Assembly (NCBI GenBank): GCA_029268165.1 | Contig: JAJUGM010000226.1 | Span: 1 to 5,912, forward strand | Reading direction: 5' to 3' | Origin: Bacteroidota bacterium | GTDB lineage: Bacteria; Bacteroidota; Bacteroidia; Bacteroidales; UBA10428 | DNA length: 5,912 nt | Shown: in pieces, positions 1-5,614 of the stretch | Layout: every line of letters begins with the position of its first letter | Numbering within the stretch: position 1 is the first letter of the stretch | Notes under the pieces: generated by a model | Told to the model about the DNA's origin: nothing | Databases searched by the model: none | Seen by the model: the letters and a program-made list of their open reading frames with translations, nothing else | Position numbers and translations under genes: made by a program

Positions 1-116
1 AAGCAATACAGTCTGAGTACATTGTAAGACAAAGGTTACCAAAAGCACATGGTTATTATTAATCGCCAACCTTGCTATCTGTTGTATTGCGCATGCCCGC
101 CGAGCCGTAGTTTTTA

Positions 117-172
117 GGGAAAACTGCTTGAGCCTTGACTTTTTTTGCATCCTTTTTTGTGTCAGGACAAAA
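117..172 (+). repeat. Left arm of a 56-bp inverted repeat
   Basis: This 56-base segment matches the reverse complement of 3763-3818 at 52 of 56 positions, counted by eye, with no gaps. The shared core includes CTGCTTGAGCCTTGACTT and TTTTTTGTGTCAGGACAAAA. Weaker similarity continues outward to about 109. Within the arm, TTTTTTGT (153-160) and ACAAAAAA (167-174) can pair around the loop GTCAGG, giving an A/T stem of 8 pairs. This could be one copy of a dispersed intergenic repeat family or the end of a mobile element. No transposase or target duplication is visible, so the repeat-family reading is favoured. Confidence 0.8.
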
Positions 173-185
173 AAAGATGTGGGGC

Positions 186-202
186 ATGGGGCAAAGCCCC
201 AT
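186..202. repeat. GC-rich perfect hairpin
   Basis: ATGGGGC (186-192) and GCCCCAT (196-202) are perfect complements around the loop AAA, making a 7-bp stem that stands out in A/T-rich DNA. A partial extra copy of the left arm (GGGGCAT, 181-187) sits directly before it. There is no T-run after it, so a rho-independent terminator is unlikely. It lies 14 bases inside the left repeat arm and may belong to the same repeat unit. Confidence 0.55.
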
Positions 203-412
203 CACCATTCACTCCTACTCGTCAAAATTCCAGGGACAATTATTTTTATGCACCCGGATGAATTTGTTTATTCATCGCACTTGGGTTTATATGTTATTCC
301 AAGGTTGTGGCTCGTGCCAGGAGTTGAGCAACTTGACTGAGCATCGCTCAGGAATTCATCACTTTTTATTATATCCATCATTGAACCCCAAGCTATATGC
401 TAATAGTTTTAC

Positions 413-442
413 ATGCGATAAAATGAATTTTTAGTACATTTG
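413..442 (+). promoter_or_regulatory. Candidate Bacteroidota promoter for the esterase
   Basis: TACATTTG at 435-442 matches the -7 consensus TAnnTTTG exactly. At the expected spacing of 19 bases upstream there is ATG (413-415), a weak match to the -33 TTG. Transcription would begin near 447-450, leaving a leader of about 20 A-rich bases before the ATG at 470. The call rests mainly on the -7 match and its position. Confidence 0.5.
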
Positions 443-469
443 TTTTAAATAAAAATAAAACCATATAAC

Positions 470-2032
470 ATGAAACAAGTTGGAAATATCTTTTTCTTTT
501 CCTTAATTACCTTAGGTATCATTATGACAGGGTGTAAATCCAAAACCAACAATAATCAGGAACCCGTTGTTAAAACCTCATTTGGTAAAATATCAGGTAG
601 CTTTAACAATGGCGTGTATTCCTTTAAGGGTATACCCTACGCCAAGGCTGAAAGATTTATGCCTCCGCAGGATCCTGATGCATGGAACGGAATTCGTGAA
701 TGTAAGGAGTTTGGTCCGGTGGCCCGACAAATAGTTCCCTGGTACCCCGATTCCATTCAAAACGAAAAAGAACTGTTTAGTGTAAATGTTTGGACGCAGG
801 GAATTAACGATGGCAAAAAGCGTCCGGTAATGCTCTGGCTTCATGGCGGAGGTTTTCATGTTGGAGCCAGCAACGATCCTATGACCTACGGGGAAGCTTT
901 GGCAAAAAAAGGTGATATTGTTGTGGTATCGGTAAACCATCGTTTGAACATCCTTGGGTTCCTTGACCTGTCGGCATGTGGTGAAAAATATGCACAATCG
1001 GCAAATGTAGGTATGCTCGATATTGTGAAAGCCCTTGAGTGGATTAAAAAGAATATTAATCAATTTGGTGGCAACCCATCTGATGTAACCATTGTGGGCG
1101 AATCGGGAGGCGGCGGAAAAGTTGGCACCCTAATGTGCATGCCGGCTGCTAAAGGTTTGTTTCATAAGGCAATTATTCAGAGTGGTACATTAATTAATGC
1201 CATGACAAAAGAAAAATCGCAAGCACTTGGACTAGCTGTACTTGATTGTTTGAATATTAAGCCAGATGATGTTGAAAAACTTGATACAATCTCTTATCAC
1301 GCACTTGTAAAAGCAGGAAACACTGCAATAGCAAAAGTATTTGGGGAAAGAAAGCCCAATTCCTCAACAATGATTGGTTTTGCACCTTCTGTCGATAGTA
1401 TTGTTTTATTGCAGCAACCTTTCACTCCAGGATTTTCTGATATTTCAAAGAATATTCCCCTTTTGATAGGTTCAACCCTTAACGAGATGATGCCCACAGC
1501 TTATAGCGAAAAAACACTAACTATGAAACAAGCCAAAGAACGCTTAGCAAAAGAATATGGCAGTAAAACCGACCAATACATATCACTATTCGCAAAGGTT
1601 TATCCCGATTATACACCTCAGGACCTTCTTTCCATTGATAAAGTTTTCAGGCCCTATACCATTCGGACAGCCGATGCAAGGGCAATAGAAACAAACGCTC
1701 CACTGTATGTTTATTTGTTGGCATGGAAAAGTCCTGTTGATAGTGCTTCCAAAGGTTCTTTTCATGGCTTAGACATTCCTTTGGCATTTAATACTGTTGA
1801 CCTAAGGGCAGACTGGACAGGCAATACCGAAGAAGCATGGAAGCTTTCAGATAAAATGAGCTCTGCATGGATAAACTTTGTAAAAACAGGTAATCCTAAT
1901 GTTGAAGGCGTGCTCCCAAAATGGGACCGTTACACGCCGGAAAATGGTGCTACAATGTATTTCGATAATGAATGCAAAATTGTATATAACCACGACAGGG
2001 AATTGATGAATTTCATAAAACCTTTGGAATAG
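470..2032 (+). CDS. Type-B carboxylesterase, lipoprotein (COG2272-like)
   Basis: This 520-residue protein is a complete alpha/beta-hydrolase of the carboxylesterase type B (para-nitrobenzyl esterase) family, which hydrolyses carboxylic esters; its natural substrate cannot be told. The N-terminus is a lipoprotein signal peptide with a hydrophobic stretch (7-19) and lipobox MTGC, lipidated Cys22. The residues after Cys22 are KSKTNNN with no acidic cluster, so I infer a periplasm-facing anchor rather than surface export. The oxyanion-hole motif HGGGF is at 125-129, and the family signature GGNPSDVTIVGES carries the nucleophile Ser212 (GESGG). The acid is probably Glu339 in STLNE and the base His432 in FHGLDIP. 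All key residues are present and the length is normal for the family. The ATG is supported by the signal peptide and the upstream -7 element. It appears to be a single-gene transcript, with no partner gene close by. Confidence 0.93.
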   Translation: MKQVGNIFFFSLITLGIIMTGCKSKTNNNQEPVVKTSFGKISGSFNNGVYSFKGIPYAKAERFMPPQDPDAWNGIRECKEFGPVARQIVPWYPDSIQNEKELFSVNVWTQGINDGKKRPVMLWLHGGGFHVGASNDPMTYGEALAKKGDIVVVSVNHRLNILGFLDLSACGEKYAQSANVGMLDIVKALEWIKKNINQFGGNPSDVTIVGESGGGGKVGTLMCMPAAKGLFHKAIIQSGTLINAMTKEKSQALGLAVLDCLNIKPDDVEKLDTISYHALVKAGNTAIAKVFGERKPNSSTMIGFAPSVDSIVLLQQPFTPGFSDISKNIPLLIGSTLNEMMPTAYSEKTLTMKQAKERLAKEYGSKTDQYISLFAKVYPDYTPQDLLSIDKVFRPYTIRTADARAIETNAPLYVYLLAWKSPVDSASKGSFHGLDIPLAFNTVDLRADWTGNTEEAWKLSDKMSSAWINFVKTGNPNVEGVLPKWDRYTPENGATMYFDNECKIVYNHDRELMNFIKPLE

Positions 2033-2144
2033 CCATAAGCTTAATTCCTGGATTTCATGAATTACACCAACTATAATTTTATGATTTAAATAGTATGTTA
2101 AAAAGCGATTGAACAAATAAGATGGATTAAGGGGAAATACTGAC

Positions 2145-2333
2145 GTGAAGCACTATAATGCACGACAGGACAATATCGTATTTAGCCAATGGCGGGAAAA
2201 GAGCGGGTTGTGTGCTTTATGCCTTGCATCAATAATTGTACCGGTGGAAACCCTGATATTAAACGCGGAAAGCCTGCAAACAACAATTGGACATACACGT
2301 GTCCGATTGCATGCAATGCCAGAAAAAAGCTGA
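2145..2333 (+). pseudogene. Possible degraded N-terminus of a TonB-receptor-type gene
   Basis: A GTG-started frame encodes 62 residues beginning MKHYNARQDNIVFSQW. From memory, Bacteroidota proteins and leader segments near TonB-dependent receptors often begin with a pattern like NIVFxxWxRKxYAxFxSLxxxVxIxxL. The first 16 residues here fit it. After Trp16 the match continues better in the next frame (about 2197-2234: RAGCVLYALHQ), then returns to the first frame (IIVPVETLILNAESL). That would fit two compensating small indels in a decayed gene. No receptor plug or barrel follows, and the frame ends at 2333. This is recollection plus eye alignment, not a search. It could also be a chance open frame. 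Confidence 0.3.
2289..2317. repeat. Two adjacent palindromes
   Basis: GGACA (2289-2293) and TGTCC (2300-2304) are inverted around TACACG and contain the perfect 8-bp palindrome ACACGTGT (2295-2302). One base later lies the perfect 12-bp palindrome ATTGCATGCAAT (2306-2317). They fall in the end of the possible pseudogene. Either could be a binding site for a dimeric protein, but no nearby promoter supports that. Confidence 0.4.
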
Positions 2334-2403
2334 AAGGGATTTTTATAAATAATTTGTCTTTAATTCATAAATCAGTGACGAAAATTGAAATTCATTGAAG
2401 AAT

Positions 2404-2706
2404 ATGGATAATAAAGAAGTAATTAAGCGTGTAAAGAAATATCTACTCAAATATAAAAGTGTAGATATTAAATGGTACATAAGTGACAAGGACAATGGTC
2501 TTGGTATCAATAAAAATGATCGAGAACTGGATATTATTGTTCAGGGACTTTTAAATTCCCCATGGTTTACACAATATCCAGGTCATAACAGGAACGATAT
2601 TTCAATAAAATATACTCCGTTATCAAAGTGGTCATTTTTTATCGGCCTAATTGGTGGCGTAGTTGGGCTTATTGGAGGAATACTAGGAATAATATCTTTT
2701 TTCTGA
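2404..2706 (+). CDS. Small protein with C-terminal glycine-zipper membrane segment
   Basis: I do not recognise the family. The ATG at 2404 gives 100 residues; an in-frame TTG at 2395 would add three and is less likely. The first 75 residues are soluble and charged. They start with a basic amphipathic helix (about 3-19, VIKRVKKYLLKY), then an acidic turn (DKDNG), a probable second helix (ELDIIVQGLL, 41-50) and a polar stretch with likely beta strands (NDISIKYTP). That order could fit a small winged-helix-like domain, but this is only a guess. Residues 76-100 form one hydrophobic segment with the spacing G84-xxx-G88-xxx-G92 and also G81/G85 and G91/G95, a glycine-zipper pattern. The chain ends in the membrane (ISFF), so it resembles a tail-anchored inner-membrane protein with the N-terminus in the cytoplasm. 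A terminator-like hairpin follows at 2750, so it is probably transcribed alone. Confidence 0.7.
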   Translation: MDNKEVIKRVKKYLLKYKSVDIKWYISDKDNGLGINKNDRELDIIVQGLLNSPWFTQYPGHNRNDISIKYTPLSKWSFFIGLIGGVVGLIGGILGIISFF

Positions 2707-2749
2707 AAAAAATACTTAGTATAATTTATAAAAACTTTCAATAATCATC

Positions 2750-2778
2750 TGAACCAACCTCGGTTCATTACTTTTTTT
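2750..2778 (+). terminator. Rho-independent terminator-like hairpin
   Basis: TGAACC (2750-2755) pairs with GGTTCA (2762-2767) around the loop AACCTC, and a run of seven T follows four bases later (2772-2778). The stem is short but placement 44 bases after the stop of the small membrane protein fits a terminator for that gene. Confidence 0.55.
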
Positions 2779-2932
2779 CATGATGTTAAAAATCTTGATT
2801 AGTAATTATCAGAAATATAACAAAATATAATATTTAAAAAGGCAATTCCCGTCAGGGAAGATATAGTTCAACACCAGATATAGTATATTTTCGGCAAAGA
2901 AATCCTGCTATTGTTTGTTCATTTGTATATCT

Positions 2933-2984
2933 TTCGTTTGCCCTGATAAGTTAGCGCATTGAACCGGGCAACGAACCATATGCG
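2933..2984. other. Potential structured element (stem with possible pseudoknot)
   Basis: TTCGTTTGCCC (2933-2943) pairs with GGGCAACGAA (2966-2975) over ten pairs with one bulged T, around a 22-base loop. In the loop, CGCAT (2955-2959) is complementary to ATGCG (2980-2984) just past the stem, which would allow an H-type pseudoknot. The predicted TA promoter starts about 40 bases downstream, so if that promoter is the only one this element is not in the TA transcript and may instead be a repeat or a protein site. Confidence 0.35.
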
Positions 2985-3024
2985 AAAAAGTTTGTGTACA
3001 AGTGTGAAAGCATTTTGCAGAGAT

Positions 3025-3055
3025 TTTGGCATTAGTAAATATTTGAATACCTTTG
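3025..3055 (+). promoter_or_regulatory. Promoter of the toxin-antitoxin operon
   Basis: TTTG (3025-3028) is followed after exactly 19 bases by TACCTTTG (3048-3055). This fits the Bacteroidota vegetative sigma-factor consensus TTTG-N19-TAnnTTTG without mismatch, and it is the best promoter in the window. The expected start of transcription, roughly 3059-3063, lies only about 10-13 bases before the antitoxin ATG at 3072, so the messenger would be almost leaderless. Confidence 0.75.
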
Positions 3056-3071
3056 AACAAAATTGAACAAA

Positions 3072-3275
3072 ATGATCATCGAGAGGACAAAAAAGGAAGT
3101 AATTAGCAGATTGCAGCCAACAATTGATACTGATGAACTTCAAGAGTTAGCTAATCTTTTTAGATATAAAGAGTTAACCTCAAAATACAAAACGTCACAA
3201 TCTGTTGTTGATAAGCTCTCTTCAGAAATTAATAAGAAGTGGTACAAAAGTAATCGTGACAGGCTTCTGAAATGA
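3072..3275 (+). CDS. Putative antitoxin of a PIN-type toxin-antitoxin pair
   Basis: A 67-residue, highly charged, mostly helical protein starting MIIERTKKEVI. I see no membrane segment and no AbrB or ribbon-helix-helix signature that I can name with confidence, so the antitoxin role is inferred from context. It directly precedes a PIN-domain toxin, overlaps it by the four bases ATGA (toxin ATG 3272-3274, antitoxin TGA 3273-3275), and has the small size usual for antitoxins. The middle (about 19-40, DTDELQELANLFRYKELTSKY) looks helical and the C-terminus is basic (NKKWYKSNRDRLLK), which could wrap the toxin or bind nucleic acid. An in-frame TTG at 3063 is an alternative start, but the ATG is preferred because it suits the promoter position. 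The frame is intact, unlike its partner. Confidence 0.7.
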   Translation: MIIERTKKEVISRLQPTIDTDELQELANLFRYKELTSKYKTSQSVVDKLSSEINKKWYKSNRDRLLK

Positions 3276-3700
3276 AAATAGTTATTGATACAAACATTGT
3301 TTTCAGTGCTATACTCAATTCCCAAAGTTCGATTGGTCAAATTCTATTGTATTCTGACAAAACAATTAGATTTTATAGTCCCAGGTTCCTTCAGACTGAA
3401 ATCCAGAATCACATTTCAAAAATCAAAAAATATACACATCTTACTGATTCAGAGTAATATGAATTAATTGAGATCATCTACAGCAAAATTAATTTTATAT
3501 CAGAAGAATTGATTCCTAAAGAAACACTTCTGATTGCAGACAAATTAACAAAAGCTGTGGACTTTGATGACGTTATTTTTGTTGCTTTAGCCATGCATCT
3601 GAAATGCAAATTGTGGACTGGTGATAAATTATTAATGAAGTCATTACAGCAAAAGGGATTTAAAGGGTTTATAACAACCAAAGAGTTAAAAGAAAGATAG
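3272..3700 (+). pseudogene. PIN-domain toxin (VapC-like, TIGR00305-type), broken by an in-frame stop
   Basis: Read through one TAA at codon 62 (3455-3457), this frame gives a 142-codon PIN protein of normal length. PIN toxins are Mg2+-dependent RNases that cut RNA when released from their antitoxin. All four expected acidic residues are encoded: Asp6 (VIDTNI), Glu43 (LQTEI), Asp100 (DFDDVIFVALA) and Asp118 (LWTGDK). The sequence after the stop continues in the same frame (YELIEIIYSKINFISEELIP) with no insertion or deletion, so a single base change to TAA explains the break. The 61-residue product lacks Asp100 and Asp118 and should be inactive. The downstream half has no in-frame ATG until Met108 and only a TTG at 3509 before that. 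TAA also ends other genes here, so a changed genetic code is not supported. A base-calling error or stop readthrough remain alternatives. Confidence 0.85.
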
Positions 3701-3762
3701 AAAAAATAAACACCTACTAATAATCAGGGTTTCATACTGCACCCCGGTTGAACCCAATCCGA

Positions 3763-3818
3763 TTTTGTCCTGACACAAAAAAGGATATAAAATAAGTCAA
3801 GGCTCAAGCAGTATTCCC
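3763..3818 (-). repeat. Right arm of the 56-bp inverted repeat
   Basis: This is the reverse-complement partner of 117-172, with four mismatches in 56 bases by eye. Three of the mismatches cluster in the A/T tract between the two best-conserved blocks. Beyond the arm, similarity on the outer side (toward 3826) fades gradually rather than stopping at a duplicated target site. As in the other arm, CCTGAC sits in the loop of an A/T hairpin. It begins 62 bases after the stop of the broken toxin gene and could double as a weak bidirectional terminator. Confidence 0.8.
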
Positions 3819-4060
3819 TGATAACTGCTCAGGCCCTGTTTCGTTGAGGAACACCTGCTGATGATTAAACTCCACTTCATATAAAATCTGAAAATTTGCT
3901 TTTTCAGGTTGAAAATATTAATTTTAAAAAAGAAACATCTTTAACAGCAATGTTATTTGAAAACCTGAAGAATTGAAAAAGTGTTATATGTTTATTAAAT
4001 ATTTTTTTTGTCAGGATTGTTTTAATAACTTCATCCTTTATGTTAATTAATTAATTAAAA

Positions 4061-4068
4061 TAAATTTG
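4061..4068 (+). promoter_or_regulatory. Candidate -7 promoter element for the DUF1987 gene
   Basis: TAAATTTG matches TAnnTTTG exactly. The -33 side is poor (ATG at 4040-4042, 18 bases upstream). It would give a leader of about 75 bases. In DNA this A/T-rich a chance match is quite possible. Confidence 0.35.
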
Positions 4069-4150
4069 TTATTATTGTTATAAAATTCAGAGCCGGAAGT
4101 AACTTTTTTCTGATACAGGCGTATAGTTTATTCCTGACTCTGATTATCGC

Positions 4151-4537
4151 ATGAAAAAATATATGGATAATCTGCTAATAGAAAGCACGAAAAAAACACC
4201 TGAAGTATCTTTCAATAAAGATGGAAGGTTGCGCATTAGCGGAAGATCCATTCCTGAAGATGCCAGCAAATTCTATGATGACCTTTTTGAATGGATATAC
4301 TATTATTGTCAGGACCCACCTGAATCAACTGTTGTTGATATTGAACTTGAATATTTTAACAGTGGTTCTTCAAAAGCATTGCTTCATATCCTCAGGGCGC
4401 TTGTTGATATTAGCAAGCGGGGACATAAAGTAACTATTAACTGGTATTATGAAGAAGGAGATGACGACATAATGGAAAGAGGCGAGTATTACGAATCAAT
4501 ACTCGACATGAAATTTAACTTCATTGAAACCAATTAA
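4151..4537 (+). CDS. DUF1987 / SiaC-like regulatory phosphoprotein
   Basis: A complete 128-residue single-domain protein of the DUF1987 family, cytoplasmic. Recognisable family blocks: MDNLLIESTKKTPEVSF at 5-21, ISGRSIPEDASKFYDDL at 29-45, LEYFNSGSSKALL at 66-78, and the acidic INWYYEEGDDDIMERGE at 96-112. In Pseudomonas aeruginosa, SiaC is phosphorylated on Thr68 by SiaB and dephosphorylated by the PP2C-type phosphatase SiaA, and the unphosphorylated form activates the diguanylate cyclase SiaD. The equivalent position here is Ser71 (FNSGSSK, where many relatives have FNTSSSK), still a possible phosphoacceptor. No SiaA, SiaB or SiaD homologue lies in the window, so partners must be elsewhere. 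The family usually begins at MDNL, so the in-frame ATG at 4163 (124 residues) may be the true start. It ends convergently on the aminotransferase gene, sharing four bases. Confidence 0.88.
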   Translation: MKKYMDNLLIESTKKTPEVSFNKDGRLRISGRSIPEDASKFYDDLFEWIYYYCQDPPESTVVDIELEYFNSGSSKALLHILRALVDISKRGHKVTINWYYEEGDDDIMERGEYYESILDMKFNFIETN

Positions 4538-5439
4538 TTTTTATAACTGACTACCCAATTCTCAAAATTCCAGTCATTTGCCAGTTGTCCGTAAGTCATT
4601 TTAAAAAATTCATTCTGAATATGCCTCGTTATCTTTCCCGGTTTGCCATTGCCAATTATTGTATTTTCAATCTGTATTACAGGCATTACTTCATTACCTG
4701 TGCCGGTAATAAAAAATTCATCATAACGGGAAAAGCTATCTGCCCGGATAGGATACTCATTAACCTTAATTCCTGAATTACGGCAAATTTGTATTACTAC
4801 TTTTTTTGTGATGCCCGGTAATATTAGGTTCGAATCGGGATGGGTTTGAACCACTTCGTCTTTTACAGCAAAAATGTTAGAGTGCGTTGCCTCGGTAAGA
4901 TAATTATTTCGAATAAAAAAACATTCCATGGCATCATTCTCTGCCGCTTCCTGATACATCAGCACATTTGGCAACAAGCCGATAGCTTTAATATCACATC
5001 GTTGCCATCTTACATCTTCCCGCATAATTACCTTTATCCCATTGGTGAGTTGATTGCTGTATGAAGGATATGGATATGCATTCATGTATATCGTGGGGAT
5101 AATTGACTTTTCAGGGAAACGATGCATGCGTGGATATACTCCCCTTGTAATCTGAAGATAAATACCTGCATACTCTCCGTTAAGCCTGTTTAAGCTAATC
5201 AGCCTGCCGGTTGTTTCTTCCAGTTTATCAAAGTCGTTGAAATTTATTCTTACTTCACCAAGGTTCTTCTTCATACGCATCAGGTGTTCATTAAAACAGA
5301 AAGGTTTTCCTTTGTAATATTTGATAACCTCATAAATGCCGTCTGCAAAATAAAACCCTCTGTCGTAAGGCGATATGCAGGCCTTTTGTATTGAAACAAA
5401 AGCTCCGTTTAAGAAAACAATATTTTCTTGAAGATACAT
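4534..5439 (-). CDS. dat: Class IV aminotransferase, D-amino-acid (D-alanine) transaminase type
   Basis: A complete 301-residue PLP enzyme of fold type IV. The catalytic Lys is K151 in WQRCDIKAIGLLPNVL, and the Glu that contacts the PLP ring nitrogen is E183 in YLTEATHSN. Other family blocks are ISPYDRGFYFADGIYEVIK (22-40), ILPGITKKVV (206-215) and FFITGTGNEVMPV (242-254). The motif RGVYPRMHRFP (99-109) has Arg104 and His106 at the place of Arg98 and His100 of Bacillus D-amino-acid transaminase, and Tyr36 matches its Tyr31. Together these form the carboxylate trap typical of the D-specific branch and argue against branched-chain (IlvE) activity. Likely role: interconversion of D-alanine and D-glutamate with 2-oxo acids for cell-wall synthesis, in the cytoplasm. 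One small oddity is FADG where FGDG is usual. It is about 20 residues longer than Bacillus Dat, mainly at the C-terminus. A TATATTTT element just upstream on the minus strand may act as -7. Confidence 0.88.
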   Translation of the reverse strand: MYLQENIVFLNGAFVSIQKACISPYDRGFYFADGIYEVIKYYKGKPFCFNEHLMRMKKNLGEVRINFNDFDKLEETTGRLISLNRLNGEYAGIYLQITRGVYPRMHRFPEKSIIPTIYMNAYPYPSYSNQLTNGIKVIMREDVRWQRCDIKAIGLLPNVLMYQEAAENDAMECFFIRNNYLTEATHSNIFAVKDEVVQTHPDSNLILPGITKKVVIQICRNSGIKVNEYPIRADSFSRYDEFFITGTGNEVMPVIQIENTIIGNGKPGKITRHIQNEFFKMTYGQLANDWNFENWVVSYKN

Positions 5440-5614
5440 ATCGATTAAAAAAATATAATCTCCTAAGCAGAAATAAACATTTCACTATATCTCTTTGGCT
5501 GCTCTGTATTCCTTATTATTAATTTTATCTTTAGCACCGTCAGTTACTCAGAGCTACAGTCGGCGCTCTCAAAGAGAACCGCAGAGAATTATACTAAAGA
5601 AACAGTTGTATTTA
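5440..5614. other. Spacer between barrel protein and aminotransferase
   Basis: About 175 bases with no gene. A stretch at roughly 5550-5595 has small inverted pairs: AGAGC (5550-5554) with GCTCT (5565-5569), and CTCT (5566-5569) with AGAG (5573-5576). Its wording (AAAGAGAACCGCAGAGAATT) resembles dispersed intergenic repeats I have seen in many bacterial genomes, but I cannot confirm that here. No clear terminator is seen for the barrel gene. Confidence 0.35.

Larger units (their letters stand above)
1..469. other. Gene-free leading region with repeats and hairpins
   Basis: No frame here looks like a real protein. The two short forward frames that cross it start inside the repeat arm and have low-complexity, non-family translations. 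What can be seen is the left inverted-repeat arm (core 117-172), a GC hairpin at 186-202, a second hairpin at 337-351 (CTGAGC, loop ATC, GCTCAG), a small AGTTG/CAACT inverted pair at 322-333, and a candidate promoter just before the esterase. Bases 1-108 lie outside the repeat arm and show nothing identifiable. The end of an upstream gene is not visible. Confidence 0.6.
2033..2403. other. Degraded intergenic stretch between esterase and small membrane protein
   Basis: About 370 bases without an intact gene. The first 110 bases are A/T-rich and hold only a weak inverted pair (TAATTC 2042-2047, GAATTA 2059-2064) with no T-run. From 2145 the base composition changes, becoming more GC-rich to about 2335, and this part may be a gene remnant (listed separately). 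I looked for the conserved boxes of a cobalamin riboswitch before 2145 and did not recognise any. Confidence 0.5.
2707..3024. other. Gene-free spacer before the toxin-antitoxin pair
   Basis: About 320 bases with no supported gene. Besides the terminator-like hairpin it contains a small hairpin TTCCC-GTCA-GGGAA (2846-2859), a 9-base direct repeat AGATATAGT at 2859-2867 and 2876-2884, and the larger inverted repeat at 2933-2975. A near match to a -7 element (TATCTTTC, 2928-2935) has no -33 element at correct spacing. The minus-strand frame through this stretch has no family features. Confidence 0.5.
3701..4150. other. Gene-free A/T-rich spacer
   Basis: Contains the right repeat arm, an inverted pair CTGAAAA (3888-3894) with TTTTCAG (3901-3907) around a 6-base loop and no T-run, and a TTAA tandem tract at about 4043-4057. 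A candidate -7 element lies at 4061. No frame of protein-like character was found on either strand. Confidence 0.6.

Noticed and set aside
128..434. Two overlapping short forward frames (70 and 99 codons) at the left
   Set aside because: They start inside the inverted-repeat arm, contain its A/T tracts and hairpins, have no family features, and the same arm occurs without such frames at 3763-3818.
593..1063. 156-codon minus-strand frame inside the esterase gene
   Set aside because: It is an antisense shadow of a clearly real gene with all catalytic motifs on the plus strand.
2042..2064. Inverted pair after the esterase stop as a terminator
   Set aside because: Six A/T-rich pairs around an 11-base loop with no following T-run do not make a convincing terminator.
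2033..2144. Cobalamin riboswitch expected upstream of a TonB-receptor-type gene
   Set aside because: None of the conserved riboswitch boxes could be recognised in this A/T-rich stretch.
2189..2398. 69-codon Cys-rich frame (VVCFMPCINNCTGG) that might be an iron-sulfur or zinc protein
   Set aside because: The Cys spacing fits no motif I know, the frame overlaps the better-supported remnant at 2145, and there is no promoter or start signal.
3072..3700. Alternative genetic code in which TAA is a sense codon
   Set aside because: Both the DUF1987 gene and the aminotransferase end at TAA exactly where their families end, so TAA works as a stop here.
4001..4018. Third copy of the repeat core (TTTTTTTTGTCAGGATTG)
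   Set aside because: Only a short A/T-rich stretch is similar and the diagnostic CTTGAGCCTTGACTT block is missing, so chance is enough.
4585..5064. Forward frames opposite the aminotransferase gene
   Set aside because: They are antisense shadows with no family features; the minus-strand gene is complete and well conserved.
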